The notes under the pieces: model-generated
What the model was told of the DNA's origin: nothing
The model's database searches: none
The model's input: only the letters and a program-made list of their open reading frames with translations
Made by a program: the position numbers and the translations under genes
In this document: in pieces, positions 1 through 7,927 of the stretch
Layout: the number at the start of each line of letters is the position of its first letter
Position numbering within the stretch: the first letter of the stretch is position 1
From: Flavobacteriales bacterium UBA3376
Lineage (GTDB): Bacteria > Bacteroidota > Bacteroidia > Flavobacteriales > Weeksellaceae
Assembly (NCBI GenBank): GCA_002359055.1
Contig: DEQC01000009.1
Coordinates: 14,647-47,931, forward strand
Direction: 5' to 3'
DNA: 33,285 bases

Positions 1-206
1 AATCCGAAAGAAACAGCTGGATTGAAATGTCCTCCAGAAATATGCCCTACAGCATATACCATCGTCAAAACGGTCAATCCAAATGCCAAAGAAACTCCTA
101 ATAAGCCTACTCCTAATTCTGGTACACCTGCCGCAAAGACAGCAGTACCACATCCGCCAAATACTAGCCAAAAGGTTCCGAAAACCTCAGCGAAATACTT
201 TTTCAT
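1..206 (-). CDS. aqpZ: Aquaporin Z-type water channel, N-terminal part (cut by window edge)
   Basis: The minus strand is open from an ATG at 206-204 to the window edge and gives 68 codons of a membrane protein beginning MKKYFAEVFGTFWLVFGGCG. This is the usual N-terminus of bacterial aquaporins: the first transmembrane helix with the E-x-x-G-T-F pattern. It is followed by the GHISGGHFNPAVSFG stretch, which holds the first NPA box of the pore. From family knowledge it is an inner-membrane channel for water, of the AqpZ rather than GlpF kind because of the short GGCGTAVFA segment; the selectivity residues further on are not visible. A promoter element at 231-238 suggests it is transcribed separately from the GHMP kinase gene that ends 39 bases upstream. 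The rest of the gene lies outside the window. Confidence 0.93.
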   Translation of the reverse strand, partial: MKKYFAEVFGTFWLVFGGCGTAVFAAGVPELGVGLLGVSLAFGLTVLTMVYAVGHISGGHFNPAVSFG

Positions 207-230
207 TATGTTTAAATTTTGGTTAATGAA

Positions 231-238
231 CAAATCTA
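231..238 (-). promoter_or_regulatory. -7 promoter element for aqpZ (TAGATTTG)
   Basis: Read on the minus strand, the bases are TAGATTTG, a perfect match to the Bacteroidota TAnnTTTG element. It lies 24 bases before the aquaporin ATG and just after the stop of the upstream kinase gene. The -33 TTG box is not obvious. Confidence 0.6.
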
Positions 239-245
239 ATAATAG

Positions 246-1169
246 TTACTCAATAACCATATCCTCAAATGAAAAATAAGTCGTATAATTTTTCGAATTC
301 AAATATTGAGAAGGATTTGAAAATGATGTCATTAGAACAAAATCTCCACCCCAAGCTCCAAGGCTTTTGACCTTTCCATCATGCTCTGAAAAATACAAAT
401 CTTTGACTTTTGAAAATCCGAGTTTTGATGCAATCAAATCTTCATGTGATTCAATTAAATTCTCAAACTCATCCAAAGTTTTGACTGATAAAATTTGAAG
501 TGTCAATTCAGAGATTTTTTCTATCCACGCTTGATCTTTGGGTAAATTCTTATAAGTTTTAGAAACGCTAACTTGAGTATCTTGTTTTTGATTCAAATAA
601 ACAAAATACAAATGTTGGATAAAATCTGGTCGAAAATCAACTTTTTGAATATGTGGTTTTCCATTTTTGATTTGATACAAAATCGGTGAATCGATTCTCG
701 CACAAGCTACATCATATCCACTTGTATTAAATGTCAACTGATTCAAATCAAAAGCATCGATTTCTGCAAATTGCGCCAACAAATCGATCAGAGTCGAACT
801 GCTTCCTAAACCCCAATCTTTTGGAAATTCCAATTGTGTTTTACAATGAATATCCTGTTTTTGATCGGCAAAGAAATTTGGTTTGATTTGTTGTATTGCC
901 TTGAAAATATCTAAAAGTCGCAATGCTAACTTTTCATCAGAACTTTCTACAAGCGAAAGAGTTTTTAAATCAAATACAGCTGAAAACCAAAGTTTTTCAT
1001 CATGTAAAAAGGCTTCCCATTTCAATTTTTGGGAAGCCTCTTTGTTGTCAATATATTTTACTTCTAAAGTTTGTCCGAAACGAGTTGGAACCGCCAAAGC
1101 AATTGCACCATCAAGCACTGCATATTCACCTGAAATCAGCAATTTTCCATTGGCTCTGTACTTTTCCAA
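246..1169 (-). CDS. GYDIA-type GHMP kinase (mevalonate-pathway-like small-molecule kinase)
   Basis: This 307-residue protein belongs to the GHMP kinase superfamily (galactokinase, homoserine, mevalonate and phosphomevalonate kinases). The N-terminal GKLLISGEYAVLDGA segment (residues 8-22) matches the start of mevalonate-type kinases. The glycine-rich phosphate loop is GLGSSS at 120-125, and a GYDVA motif at 151-155 identifies the Bacteroidota GYDIA group. In that group a role in the mevalonate pathway is plausible but the exact substrate is not certain. Translation appears to start at a TTG (1169-1167): there is no in-frame ATG between it and the fabD stop 10 bases upstream, and the TTG places the conserved GKLLISGEY at the usual distance from the N-terminus. 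The tight spacing suggests co-transcription with fabD. Confidence 0.85.
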   Translation of the reverse strand: MEKYRANGKLLISGEYAVLDGAIALAVPTRFGQTLEVKYIDNKEASQKLKWEAFLHDEKLWFSAVFDLKTLSLVESSDEKLALRLLDIFKAIQQIKPNFFADQKQDIHCKTQLEFPKDWGLGSSSTLIDLLAQFAEIDAFDLNQLTFNTSGYDVACARIDSPILYQIKNGKPHIQKVDFRPDFIQHLYFVYLNQKQDTQVSVSKTYKNLPKDQAWIEKISELTLQILSVKTLDEFENLIESHEDLIASKLGFSKVKDLYFSEHDGKVKSLGAWGGDFVLMTSFSNPSQYLNSKNYTTYFSFEDMVIE

Positions 1170-1179
1170 TTCAATTAAT

Positions 1180-2058
1180 TTATAAGTTAGCTGAACTCGT
1201 AACTGCTTCTCTATGAATTTTCTTAATCAAACCTTGCAAAGTGTTGCCTGGACCTACTTCAATAAATTCGGTAGCTCCATCAGCAATCATATTTCTAACC
1301 GACTGAGTCCATTTAACTGGTGCGGTAAGTTGGGCTATTAGATTCTTTTTGATTTCATTGGGATCAGTTACTGCAACTGTAGTTACGTTCTGATAAATTG
1401 GACAAATGGGTTGATTGAATTCAGTTTCTTGAATTGCTTCAGCCAATTCCTCTTCCGCTGGTTTCATCAAAGGTGAATGGAAAGCACCGCCTACAGGCAA
1501 AATCAAAGCTCTTCTAGCACCAGCTTCTTTCAACTGTTCACAAGCTTCTTCAACGGCAGGAATTTCACCTGAAATCACCAATTGACCAGGGCAATTGTAA
1601 TTTGCTGCCACTACTACTCCATCGATTTCTTCACATACTTTTTCTACCACTTCATCTTCTAAAGCTAAAATCGCCGCCATAGTTGATTCTTGCATTTCAC
1701 AAGCTTTTTGCATTGCCATCGCTCTTCTATAAACCAAGTTTAATCCTGATTCGAAAGTCAAAGTTTTATTGGCAACTAAAGCTGAAATTTCACCTAAAGA
1801 ATGTCCAGCAACCATATCTGGTTTGAAATTTTCTAAGGATAAAGCCAAAATTACTGAATGTAAAAATACCGCTGGTTGAGTAACTTTTGTTTGCTTGAGT
1901 TCTTCGGTAGTTCCTTCGAACATTATCTTTGAAATTTCAAATCCCAATTGCTCGTCAGCTCTTTCAAAAAGCTCTTTGGCTAAAGTTGATCTCTCATATA
2001 AATCTTTTCCCATGCCCGTAAATTGAGCACCCTGACCAGGAAATACGTATGCTTTCAT
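1180..2058 (-). CDS. fabD: Malonyl-CoA:ACP S-malonyltransferase FabD
   Basis: FabD moves the malonyl group from coenzyme A to acyl carrier protein, supplying the extender unit for fatty acid synthesis in the cytoplasm. The 292-residue protein starts with the family hallmark FPGQGAQFTGMG (residues 6-17). It carries the nucleophile serine in GHSLGE (Ser87), the substrate-carboxylate arginine in YRRAMAMQ (about 111-112) and the catalytic histidine in GAFHSPLM (His194). The length is normal and nothing seems missing. The gene has its own TAnnTTTG element 19 bases upstream and is followed after 10 bases by the GHMP kinase gene, so the two are probably one transcript joining fatty-acid and isoprenoid-type metabolism. 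Confidence 0.97.
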   Translation of the reverse strand: MKAYVFPGQGAQFTGMGKDLYERSTLAKELFERADEQLGFEISKIMFEGTTEELKQTKVTQPAVFLHSVILALSLENFKPDMVAGHSLGEISALVANKTLTFESGLNLVYRRAMAMQKACEMQESTMAAILALEDEVVEKVCEEIDGVVVAANYNCPGQLVISGEIPAVEEACEQLKEAGARRALILPVGGAFHSPLMKPAEEELAEAIQETEFNQPICPIYQNVTTVAVTDPNEIKKNLIAQLTAPVKWTQSVRNMIADGATEFIEVGPGNTLQGLIKKIHREAVTSSANL

Positions 2059-2077
2059 CTATAATATTTTAATCCAA

Positions 2078-2085
2078 CAAAAGTA
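2078..2085 (-). promoter_or_regulatory. -7 promoter element for fabD (TACTTTTG)
   Basis: On the minus strand the bases read TACTTTTG, fitting TAnnTTTG, 19 bases before the fabD start codon. The 111-base gap between fabD and the glycosyltransferase gene holds nothing else I can support; no clear terminator hairpin is visible. Confidence 0.55.
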
Positions 2086-2169
2086 ATTTATTTTTTTCAC
2101 TTTGACCCATAAGTAAAGCTTAGGTTATGATTCATAGCTTTTACAACATCGATTAATCAATTATAAATC

Positions 2170-4023
2170 TTACTTTTTATCGTTTTCTCTCATTTTCGAC
2201 AAAAACAGATAACGTTTAAAAACTGAGTGTGCATGTAATTTCGAAATGATATAACCTTCGTTTCCGTCCAAAATTCCTAACCTCATGACATAATGATGCA
2301 TGAATCTATACCAAGGTTTCACCCAAAAATGGAACACATTTGGTTTCAATCCTCTGGCATGTAATTCTCTTGCTCTTAAATGAGAATATTGGGTCAACTT
2401 TCGGTCATATTCTTCAACTGAAAAATAAGAATAATGGTCCAAACGATTTTGTAAATGTTTAACACTTCCTTTGCTATCAATCAATTCATGAACCAGCCTT
2501 CCTTCACCATATCTGTTCTTAGATTTTTTGAACAAACGAATTACTTTATCGTTTTGCCAACCAGAATATTTCACATATTTATCCATAAAGAAAAAACGCC
2601 TATACACAAAAAACGCATCGGCTTCATCCTTCTCTATTTCATCCAGCATCTCAAATATCAAAGCTTTAGGAATTCGCTCATCTGCATCAAAAAAAGTTAC
2701 CCATTCATTTTTGGCTTGATCGATTGCGAAATTTTTCTGTGCAGTAAAATTGTCGAATTTGCGAACGATAAACCTCACTTTTGGATGTTTTTTTGCTATT
2801 TCAGCTGTACTGTCCGTACTTTCAGAATCAACTATTACAATTTCATCAGCATACCAAGCTTCGTCTAAAAATTTCTGAATATTTCTCTCTTCATTTCGAG
2901 TGATTAACAAAGCAGAAATCTTAGGTAATTCTTTGGTAGGATCGAGTGTGTCAATTTCTCCAAAATTATTTTGTAAAAATTTATCACACTCTTCTCTGAC
3001 GTAATTATACGTCAGCTGTTTATAATAGATATGTGCATTTTTGTGCAATTTCTTTTCGGAAGTTGTGTCGACCGCTCTTTTATTTAAATCTTGAAAATGT
3101 ACACTCATATGTTTGATTCCATCCTCAAAACATCCCCAATCGACCGGAAATTTATGTGGTGAATAAATACTAAATGTAGGTTTATCCAAAGCTTTGGACA
3201 TATTGATTCCACCACCTTCATTACCGACAAAAGCGTCACAATGGTAGAGAATCTTTAGAAACTCTCTAACATTTGCTCCTATCAATTCTGGGTAAATTTT
3301 ATCTAGATTAGGTAAACCTGAAATGATTTTATCAACTGTTGATTGTTGACTAGGAATATAATTGAACAAAATATTGAATTCATAATGTTTTTGGATGTGC
3401 GCAATCAACTGAATCATGTATTGAATCGGCCAAGATTTGTCTTCACCACTCCCTAAAATTCCTATCATCAAAGTTTTTCGGTTCGGATTCAAATTGGCTT
3501 GTGTCAAAATTTCTTTTCCTTCTTCAATTTCCTCTTCGGTCAAATAAATTTTCGGATGAAGCGCTAAACTCAAATTATTCTTGTTCAATGGACCGACCAA
3601 TGAAACTCTGTTGTCAATTGCTGTACAACAAGTTGTATCTGAAGGAGTTTTCAACTTTTTAACCACATCTGTATAAATGTGTTTGAAAAGTGGTTTATCA
3701 TAACTAATTCTCCTTTCGGCTTTGGATTTTAAAGTAATGAAACGACTTTGCAATTTGGCATATGGATCGATCACTATATCGTATTTTGAATCTCTGATTT
3801 GATTCGCGTATTGATTCAAAACTCTTATTTCTTTTAACTTTTTATCATTGAAAGAAATCACTTTATCGATGTATGGATTGTTCTCCAAAACTGCAACCGC
3901 AGGTTCATAACAAAACATATGAACTTCTATTTCAGGCTCAATTCTCTTTAAATTCTCAGCTATAACTGAAGATGTCAATACATCTCCGATGAATTTATTT
4001 TGTATGATTAGCGCTTTTTTCAA
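2170..4023 (-). CDS. GT9 heptosyltransferase-like / GT2 glycosyltransferase fusion
   Basis: This 617-residue protein has two glycosyltransferase halves. Residues 1 to about 345 resemble family 9 (ADP-heptose:LPS heptosyltransferases): the start MKKALIIQNKFIGDVLTSS, a GILGSGEDKSWP segment at 188-199 and a GNEGGGINM sugar-nucleotide loop at 267-275. Residues about 366-617 form a family 2 GT-A domain of the WaaE/KdtX kind: ISALLITRNEERN, IVDSESTDST and the metal-binding FFDADER (445-450). Both halves probably work at the cytoplasmic face on a core-like or other envelope glycan; the acceptor is unknown. The start overlaps the stop of the upstream sulfatase gene by 4 bases, so they are translationally coupled. 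The two activities are normally separate proteins, so a true fusion is inferred from one continuous frame. Confidence 0.85.
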   Translation of the reverse strand: MKKALIIQNKFIGDVLTSSVIAENLKRIEPEIEVHMFCYEPAVAVLENNPYIDKVISFNDKKLKEIRVLNQYANQIRDSKYDIVIDPYAKLQSRFITLKSKAERRISYDKPLFKHIYTDVVKKLKTPSDTTCCTAIDNRVSLVGPLNKNNLSLALHPKIYLTEEEIEEGKEILTQANLNPNRKTLMIGILGSGEDKSWPIQYMIQLIAHIQKHYEFNILFNYIPSQQSTVDKIISGLPNLDKIYPELIGANVREFLKILYHCDAFVGNEGGGINMSKALDKPTFSIYSPHKFPVDWGCFEDGIKHMSVHFQDLNKRAVDTTSEKKLHKNAHIYYKQLTYNYVREECDKFLQNNFGEIDTLDPTKELPKISALLITRNEERNIQKFLDEAWYADEIVIVDSESTDSTAEIAKKHPKVRFIVRKFDNFTAQKNFAIDQAKNEWVTFFDADERIPKALIFEMLDEIEKDEADAFFVYRRFFFMDKYVKYSGWQNDKVIRLFKKSKNRYGEGRLVHELIDSKGSVKHLQNRLDHYSYFSVEEYDRKLTQYSHLRARELHARGLKPNVFHFWVKPWYRFMHHYVMRLGILDGNEGYIISKLHAHSVFKRYLFLSKMRENDKK

Positions 4024-5924
4024 TACTTAGTAATTGTGGTTCTGTTCTTAATTATTCTATTATTATATTGTTGAATATAAGCTTTGATTTTCTTTTCTAA
4101 AAAATCTTTTGGATAATCTTTTAATTCTGTTTGCAACAATTTATCGACCGACGAATCGCTTACTTTTAAAATCTTCTGACCATCAAAACAAACATAATAA
4201 TTATCTATGATGAAATGATACAAACCTTCGTTGAAATTCGCAACCATTCGACCTTCATTTTGATGAGGAATGTTGGCATATGAAATGAATTCCCCTGTAT
4301 AATTTAAATGCTGAAGAATTTCTGGTAAAATATCAATTTGACTCATCAACTTTGAATTTGTTCCTTTAAAATCTTCATTTCCAACATCCAAAACCATAAT
4401 TGGAATTTTATATGAACCTAAAGGATTCAAATAGTACAAATCACGCTTATCATCACTCGAAGTATGATCGGCTGTAATAACGAACAAAGTATTTTCATAC
4501 CAATCGGTTTTTTTCGCTGATTCAAAAAACTTTTTCAATGCATAATCTGTATAAGCTACCGTTTCATGAACCAATCGATTTCCTTTTGGAAATTTCCCTT
4601 CATAACGATCGGGAACTCTGAATGGATTGTGTGAAGAAATCGTAAAAATGGTCGAGAAAAATGGTTGGGGCAATTTGACCATTTGACGAACTGAAAATTG
4701 CAAAAACTCTTCATCATAAATTCCCCAAACGCCATCTTCTGCTTCTGAATGATTGCCATCGTATTCGTCTTTTCCAAAATAATTATCAAAAGATGCTATG
4801 GTTGAAAATTGATGAAAGTTTTGACTTCCATTGAATGCACCATGAAAAAAAGAAGTTTCATAACCCTCATTTTTCAAAACTTTATTGAATCCATCCACCT
4901 CATTGAACGAATATGGAGAAGAAATATAAGAAGTTTCCATCAGATTAGGAATCGACAAAATCGTAGAAGGAACAGCGTCAATTGAACGACGTCCGTTGGC
5001 ATAGGCATTAGTAAAATACATGGAGGTCGTGGACAATGAATCTAAAAATGGTGTCAATTTTCGGCCTTCAAATTCTAAAAACAAATTCTCTTCACCGAAA
5101 CTTTCTAAAATTATTAAAACAATATTCTTCTTCTCAAATTCAGTTTCAGCGTTTAATTCAATAATTGGTTGATAGATTTTATTTAATTCACTTTCCGAAT
5201 AGTAATTCAATTCTTTTAAATTATCGCTCTTGAACATAGTTTTCAAAATCGAAAATGGTGTATTTAAAACCAAAGGTGTATTGACCGAAGAATCGCTATA
5301 GCGAATCGCATCGACCAATTTAATTGGATTACGCTGTAAACCACCTCTACCAAAAATTATAACCAATCCAACAGAAAATAAAAACACCAAATAAGGAATA
5401 GATTTTCTATATCCTTTAAAAGGTCGATTGTTTTTGATTTTATTTGATTTGAATTGAGGAGTTAGCTTCCAAAATCCTATAATTGTAATTACAAAAGTCA
5501 AAACTATCCACCAATAATCCTTTAGGAAAACAGGAATTAATCGCACCAAATCAGCTTGCATACCCGATGCTGTAATCAACGAAAATGTACTTCGCCTTGA
5601 AGTAAATTTAAAATATTCAACATCGATAAAATTAGTAGCTATAAAAATGATGTTGATCAATACAAACAACACTTTCAGAACGGACTGATAAATCGGTTTG
5701 TACTTAAAGTTTCCTGGAATTGTATGAGCGATTATAATGAGTGCATTCGTGAAAAAAATTGCCGAAAGATCAAATCGAATTCCACCTAAAAATTCAAGAA
5801 TTCCAGCGGATTGAAATACAAATGAATTGTTCAAATAAAAAAACAAACGACTCAGCTGATAGATTATCAATACCAGCATAAGTCGTTTGAATAAAACTAT
5901 TATGTTTAGCCAATAATTGTTCAT
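4020..5924 (-). CDS. LtaS-like membrane sulfatase / alkaline-phosphatase-superfamily phosphotransferase
   Basis: The N-terminal 200 residues contain about five hydrophobic helices (roughly 8-30, 50-70, 80-102, 136-152 and 177-194). They are followed by a periplasmic sulfatase-fold domain (from about 266 to 600). Expected metal and catalytic residues are visible: Glu274 in NIVLIILESFG, Ser314 in NGRRSIDAVPS at the nucleophile position, His432 in SSHNPF, and Asp486-His487 in FVITADHTSS. This is the architecture of lipoteichoic acid synthase and related Gram-negative phosphoglycerol or phosphoethanolamine transferases. A Gram-negative host makes true lipoteichoic acid unlikely, so the acceptor is probably an envelope glycan or lipid, perhaps the product of the coupled glycosyltransferase. 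The gene starts 6 bases after dapD and overlaps the next gene by 4 bases. Confidence 0.88.
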   Translation of the reverse strand: MNNYWLNIIVLFKRLMLVLIIYQLSRLFFYLNNSFVFQSAGILEFLGGIRFDLSAIFFTNALIIIAHTIPGNFKYKPIYQSVLKVLFVLINIIFIATNFIDVEYFKFTSRRSTFSLITASGMQADLVRLIPVFLKDYWWIVLTFVITIIGFWKLTPQFKSNKIKNNRPFKGYRKSIPYLVFLFSVGLVIIFGRGGLQRNPIKLVDAIRYSDSSVNTPLVLNTPFSILKTMFKSDNLKELNYYSESELNKIYQPIIELNAETEFEKKNIVLIILESFGEENLFLEFEGRKLTPFLDSLSTTSMYFTNAYANGRRSIDAVPSTILSIPNLMETSYISSPYSFNEVDGFNKVLKNEGYETSFFHGAFNGSQNFHQFSTIASFDNYFGKDEYDGNHSEAEDGVWGIYDEEFLQFSVRQMVKLPQPFFSTIFTISSHNPFRVPDRYEGKFPKGNRLVHETVAYTDYALKKFFESAKKTDWYENTLFVITADHTSSDDKRDLYYLNPLGSYKIPIMVLDVGNEDFKGTNSKLMSQIDILPEILQHLNYTGEFISYANIPHQNEGRMVANFNEGLYHFIIDNYYVCFDGQKILKVSDSSVDKLLQTELKDYPKDFLEKKIKAYIQQYNNRIIKNRTTITKY

Positions 5925-5930
5925 AGAAAG

Positions 5931-6746
5931 TTACACAGAGACATTATGCTCTCTTAGAGCATCATTTAATGAAGTTTTCTTGTCAGTACTTTCTTTTCTT
6001 TGTCCAATGATCAACGCACATGGCACTTGATAATTTCCAGCAGGAAACTCTTTGGTGTAACTTCCTGGAATTACCACTGAACGAGGAGGAACTTCACCCT
6101 TCAATTCTATAGGTTGACTTCCAGTTACATCTATGATTCTTGTCGATGCCGTCAAAACTACATTGGCACCCAACACAGCTTCTTTTCCAACTCTTACTCC
6201 TTCCACTACTATACAACGCGAACCAATGAAAGCATTGTCTTCGATGATTACTGGCGCAGCTTGCAAAGGCTCCAACACTCCACCAATTCCTACTCCTCCA
6301 CTCAAATGAACATTCTTTCCGATTTGCGCACAACTTCCAACTGTCGCCCAAGTATCCACCATCGTTCCTTCATCTACATAAGCTCCGATGTTTACATAAG
6401 AAGGCATCAAAATAACACCTTTAGATACATAAGATCCATAACGTGCGATGGCATGAGGAACTACTCTTACTCCCTTTTTTGCATAATTCTTCTTTAAAGG
6501 AATTTTATCGTGAAACTCAAATATCCCAACTTCTGTCGTTTCCATTTGTTGAATCGGAAAATACATAACTACAGCTTTCTTCACCCATTCATTGACTTGC
6601 CAACCTCCTTCTGTTGGTTCAGCAACCCTCAATTTCCCTGTGTCCAACAAATCGATAACCTCTCTGATCGATGCTTGAGTATCGATATTTTTCAATAAAT
6701 CACGGTCGCTCCACGCGCGTTCTATAATATTTTGAAGTTCTTTCAT
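5931..6746 (-). CDS. dapD: Tetrahydrodipicolinate N-succinyltransferase DapD
   Basis: DapD succinylates tetrahydrodipicolinate in the succinylase route to meso-diaminopimelate and lysine, feeding peptidoglycan synthesis. The 271-residue length is standard. The N-terminal helical domain (MKELQNIIERAWSDRDLLK) is followed by an imperfect left-handed hexapeptide-repeat helix from about residue 100 to 220. It contains the conserved YVNIGAYVDEGTMVDTWATV, VHLSGGVGIGGVLEP and SRCIVVEGVRVGKEAVLGA stretches. It is the first gene of the run dapD > sulfatase > glycosyltransferase, with a 6-base gap to the next gene, and has a TAnnTTTG element 20 bases upstream. Confidence 0.97.
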   Translation of the reverse strand: MKELQNIIERAWSDRDLLKNIDTQASIREVIDLLDTGKLRVAEPTEGGWQVNEWVKKAVVMYFPIQQMETTEVGIFEFHDKIPLKKNYAKKGVRVVPHAIARYGSYVSKGVILMPSYVNIGAYVDEGTMVDTWATVGSCAQIGKNVHLSGGVGIGGVLEPLQAAPVIIEDNAFIGSRCIVVEGVRVGKEAVLGANVVLTASTRIIDVTGSQPIELKGEVPPRSVVIPGSYTKEFPAGNYQVPCALIIGQRKESTDKKTSLNDALREHNVSV

Positions 6747-6766
6747 TGCAAAGATTTTAATGCCTA

Positions 6767-6774
6767 CAAAACTA
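6767..6774 (-). promoter_or_regulatory. -7 promoter element for the dapD operon (TAGTTTTG)
   Basis: The minus strand reads TAGTTTTG 20 bases before the dapD ATG. A second, imperfect candidate (AATCTTTG, 6749-6756) lies only 2 bases from the ATG and would give a leaderless message. This element and the divergent ruvX promoter share the 106-base intergenic region. Confidence 0.55.
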
Positions 6775-6840
6775 CATCTTTAATTTTAATGTTAGAAATT
6801 CTTAACAATCCGAATTCATGTTAAGATTTGATAAATAGAT

Positions 6841-6848
6841 TACCTTTG
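6841..6848 (+). promoter_or_regulatory. -7 promoter element for ruvX/yqgF (TACCTTTG)
   Basis: This is a perfect TAnnTTTG element only 4 bases before the ATG at 6853. Transcription in Bacteroidota normally starts a few bases after this box, so the mRNA should have almost no 5' leader. Confidence 0.6.
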
Positions 6849-6852
6849 CAAT

Positions 6853-7269
6853 ATGTCAAGAATACTCGCCATAGATTACGGAACCAAAAGAACAGGAATT
6901 GCTGTTACTGATGAACTGCAAATCATCGCTACAGCTCTCGATACAGTTGAAACTCAAAAGATTCATGATTTCCTGAACAAATATTTAGCTGAAAATAATG
7001 TACAAGAAATCGTCGTCGGTTTACCTGTTCGTATGCATGGTGAAATTGGGCAATTGGAAACTGAAATTCAAAAATTCATTCAAAAATTTTCTCAAAATCA
7101 TCCGAACATTCCGGTTTTTAGAGAAAATGAAATGTTCACTTCCAAATTGGCTTCGCAAACTATCTTACAGTCGGGTGCTAAAAAGAAAAAAAGACAAGAC
7201 AAAGCCTTGATCGATAAAATAAGCGCAACTATCATTCTTCAATCGTATATGGAAACCAAAGGGAAATGA
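6853..7269 (+). CDS. ruvX: YqgF/RuvX putative Holliday junction resolvase / pre-16S rRNA nuclease
   Basis: The 138-residue protein has the RNase H-like YqgF fold. Visible signatures are the N-terminal LAIDYGTKRTGIAVTDE with the first catalytic aspartate (Asp8), the strand motif EIVVGLPVRM (52-61), FRENEMFTSK at 89-98 (the usual DER-T-S region, here E-N-E) and the final ALIDKISATIILQ with Asp121. Family members were described as Holliday junction resolvases and, in Escherichia coli, as the nuclease that matures the 5' end of 16S rRNA. The start is fixed by the family N-terminus and by the promoter box just upstream. Peptide deformylase follows but has its own promoter. Confidence 0.93.
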   Translation: MSRILAIDYGTKRTGIAVTDELQIIATALDTVETQKIHDFLNKYLAENNVQEIVVGLPVRMHGEIGQLETEIQKFIQKFSQNHPNIPVFRENEMFTSKLASQTILQSGAKKKKRQDKALIDKISATIILQSYMETKGK

Positions 7270-7315
7270 ATTTAAAATTCAACTCTTAAATCCACAGAAT
7301 TTAATTTTCAAGTTT

Positions 7316-7323
7316 TATCTTTG
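7316..7323 (+). promoter_or_regulatory. -7 promoter element for def (TATCTTTG)
   Basis: TATCTTTG is a perfect TAnnTTTG match 15 bases before the ATG at 7339. Its position rules out an in-frame TTG at 7321 as the start codon, because that codon lies inside the promoter box. Confidence 0.6.
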
Positions 7324-7338
7324 CACAAAATTTATTCA

Positions 7339-7911
7339 ATGGTTTTACCAATTAGAGCCTACGGAGACCCAGTTCTGAGACAAAAAGCTAAAGACATAGA
7401 CAAGGATTATAAAAACCTTGATCAATTAATAACCAATATGTTCGACACCATGAAAGATGCTTATGGTGTTGGACTTGCAGCCCCTCAAATCGGTTTACCT
7501 ATCCGACTTTTTGTGATCGATTTGACTCCATTTACAGAGGACGAAGAATATGAAGATATAGCCGATGAATTAGCGACTTTCAAAAAAGTTTTCATCAATG
7601 CAAAAATCACCAATAAAGAGGGTGAAGAATGGAAATTTAACGAAGGTTGTCTGAGCATTCCTGGCGTGAGAGAAGATGTCAGTCGTCCGGAAACAATTTA
7701 TATAGAATATTTTGATGAAAATTGGGAGTTCCATAAGGAAGAATTTTCAGATATTCGCGCCCGTGTTATTCAACATGAATATGACCATATCGAAGGAAAA
7801 TTGTTCACTGATTATTTAACACCATTTAAAAGAAAATTAATTCAAGGAAAATTAAAAAATATTTCAAAAGGGAAAGTAAACGTTGATTATCAAATGCAAT
7901 TCCCTAATTAA
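7339..7911 (+). CDS. def: Peptide deformylase
   Basis: Def removes the formyl group from the N-terminal methionine of nascent proteins. The 190-residue protein has the three family motifs: GVGLAAPQIG (43-52, with Gln50), EGCLSIPG (102-109, with the metal-binding Cys104) and QHEYDHIEG (145-153, with metal ligands His146 and His150 and catalytic Glu147). An acidic insertion (TEDEEYEDIADE, about 66-77) follows the second strand, as in many Bacteroidota deformylases. I chose the ATG at 7339, not an upstream TTG, because the protein then begins MVLPIRAYGDPVLR and the TTG is inside the promoter. The DUF5606 gene follows after 16 bases. Confidence 0.97.
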   Translation: MVLPIRAYGDPVLRQKAKDIDKDYKNLDQLITNMFDTMKDAYGVGLAAPQIGLPIRLFVIDLTPFTEDEEYEDIADELATFKKVFINAKITNKEGEEWKFNEGCLSIPGVREDVSRPETIYIEYFDENWEFHKEEFSDIRARVIQHEYDHIEGKLFTDYLTPFKRKLIQGKLKNISKGKVNVDYQMQFPN

Positions 7912-7927
7912 TTGAAAAACAAAAAAC

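Noticed and set aside
22..279. An 85-codon plus-strand frame opposite the aquaporin and kinase 3' end
   Set aside because: It is the antisense shadow of the aquaporin gene, whose minus-strand product has the NPA motif.
2455..2868. A 137-codon plus-strand frame inside the glycosyltransferase gene
   Set aside because: No family features, and it lies wholly opposite a well-supported gene with intact motifs.
4020..5924. True lipoteichoic acid synthase
   Set aside because: All other genes indicate a Gram-negative envelope, and the nucleophile position is Ser instead of Thr, so a related phosphotransferase is more likely.
6114..6497. A 127-codon plus-strand frame inside dapD with Ser/Tyr-rich, repeat-like translation
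   Set aside because: The odd composition is the reverse reading of the hexapeptide-repeat region of dapD; there is no independent start signal.
7321..7338. An upstream TTG start for peptide deformylase
   Set aside because: The codon is inside the TATCTTTG promoter box, and the ATG at 7339 gives the family N-terminus.
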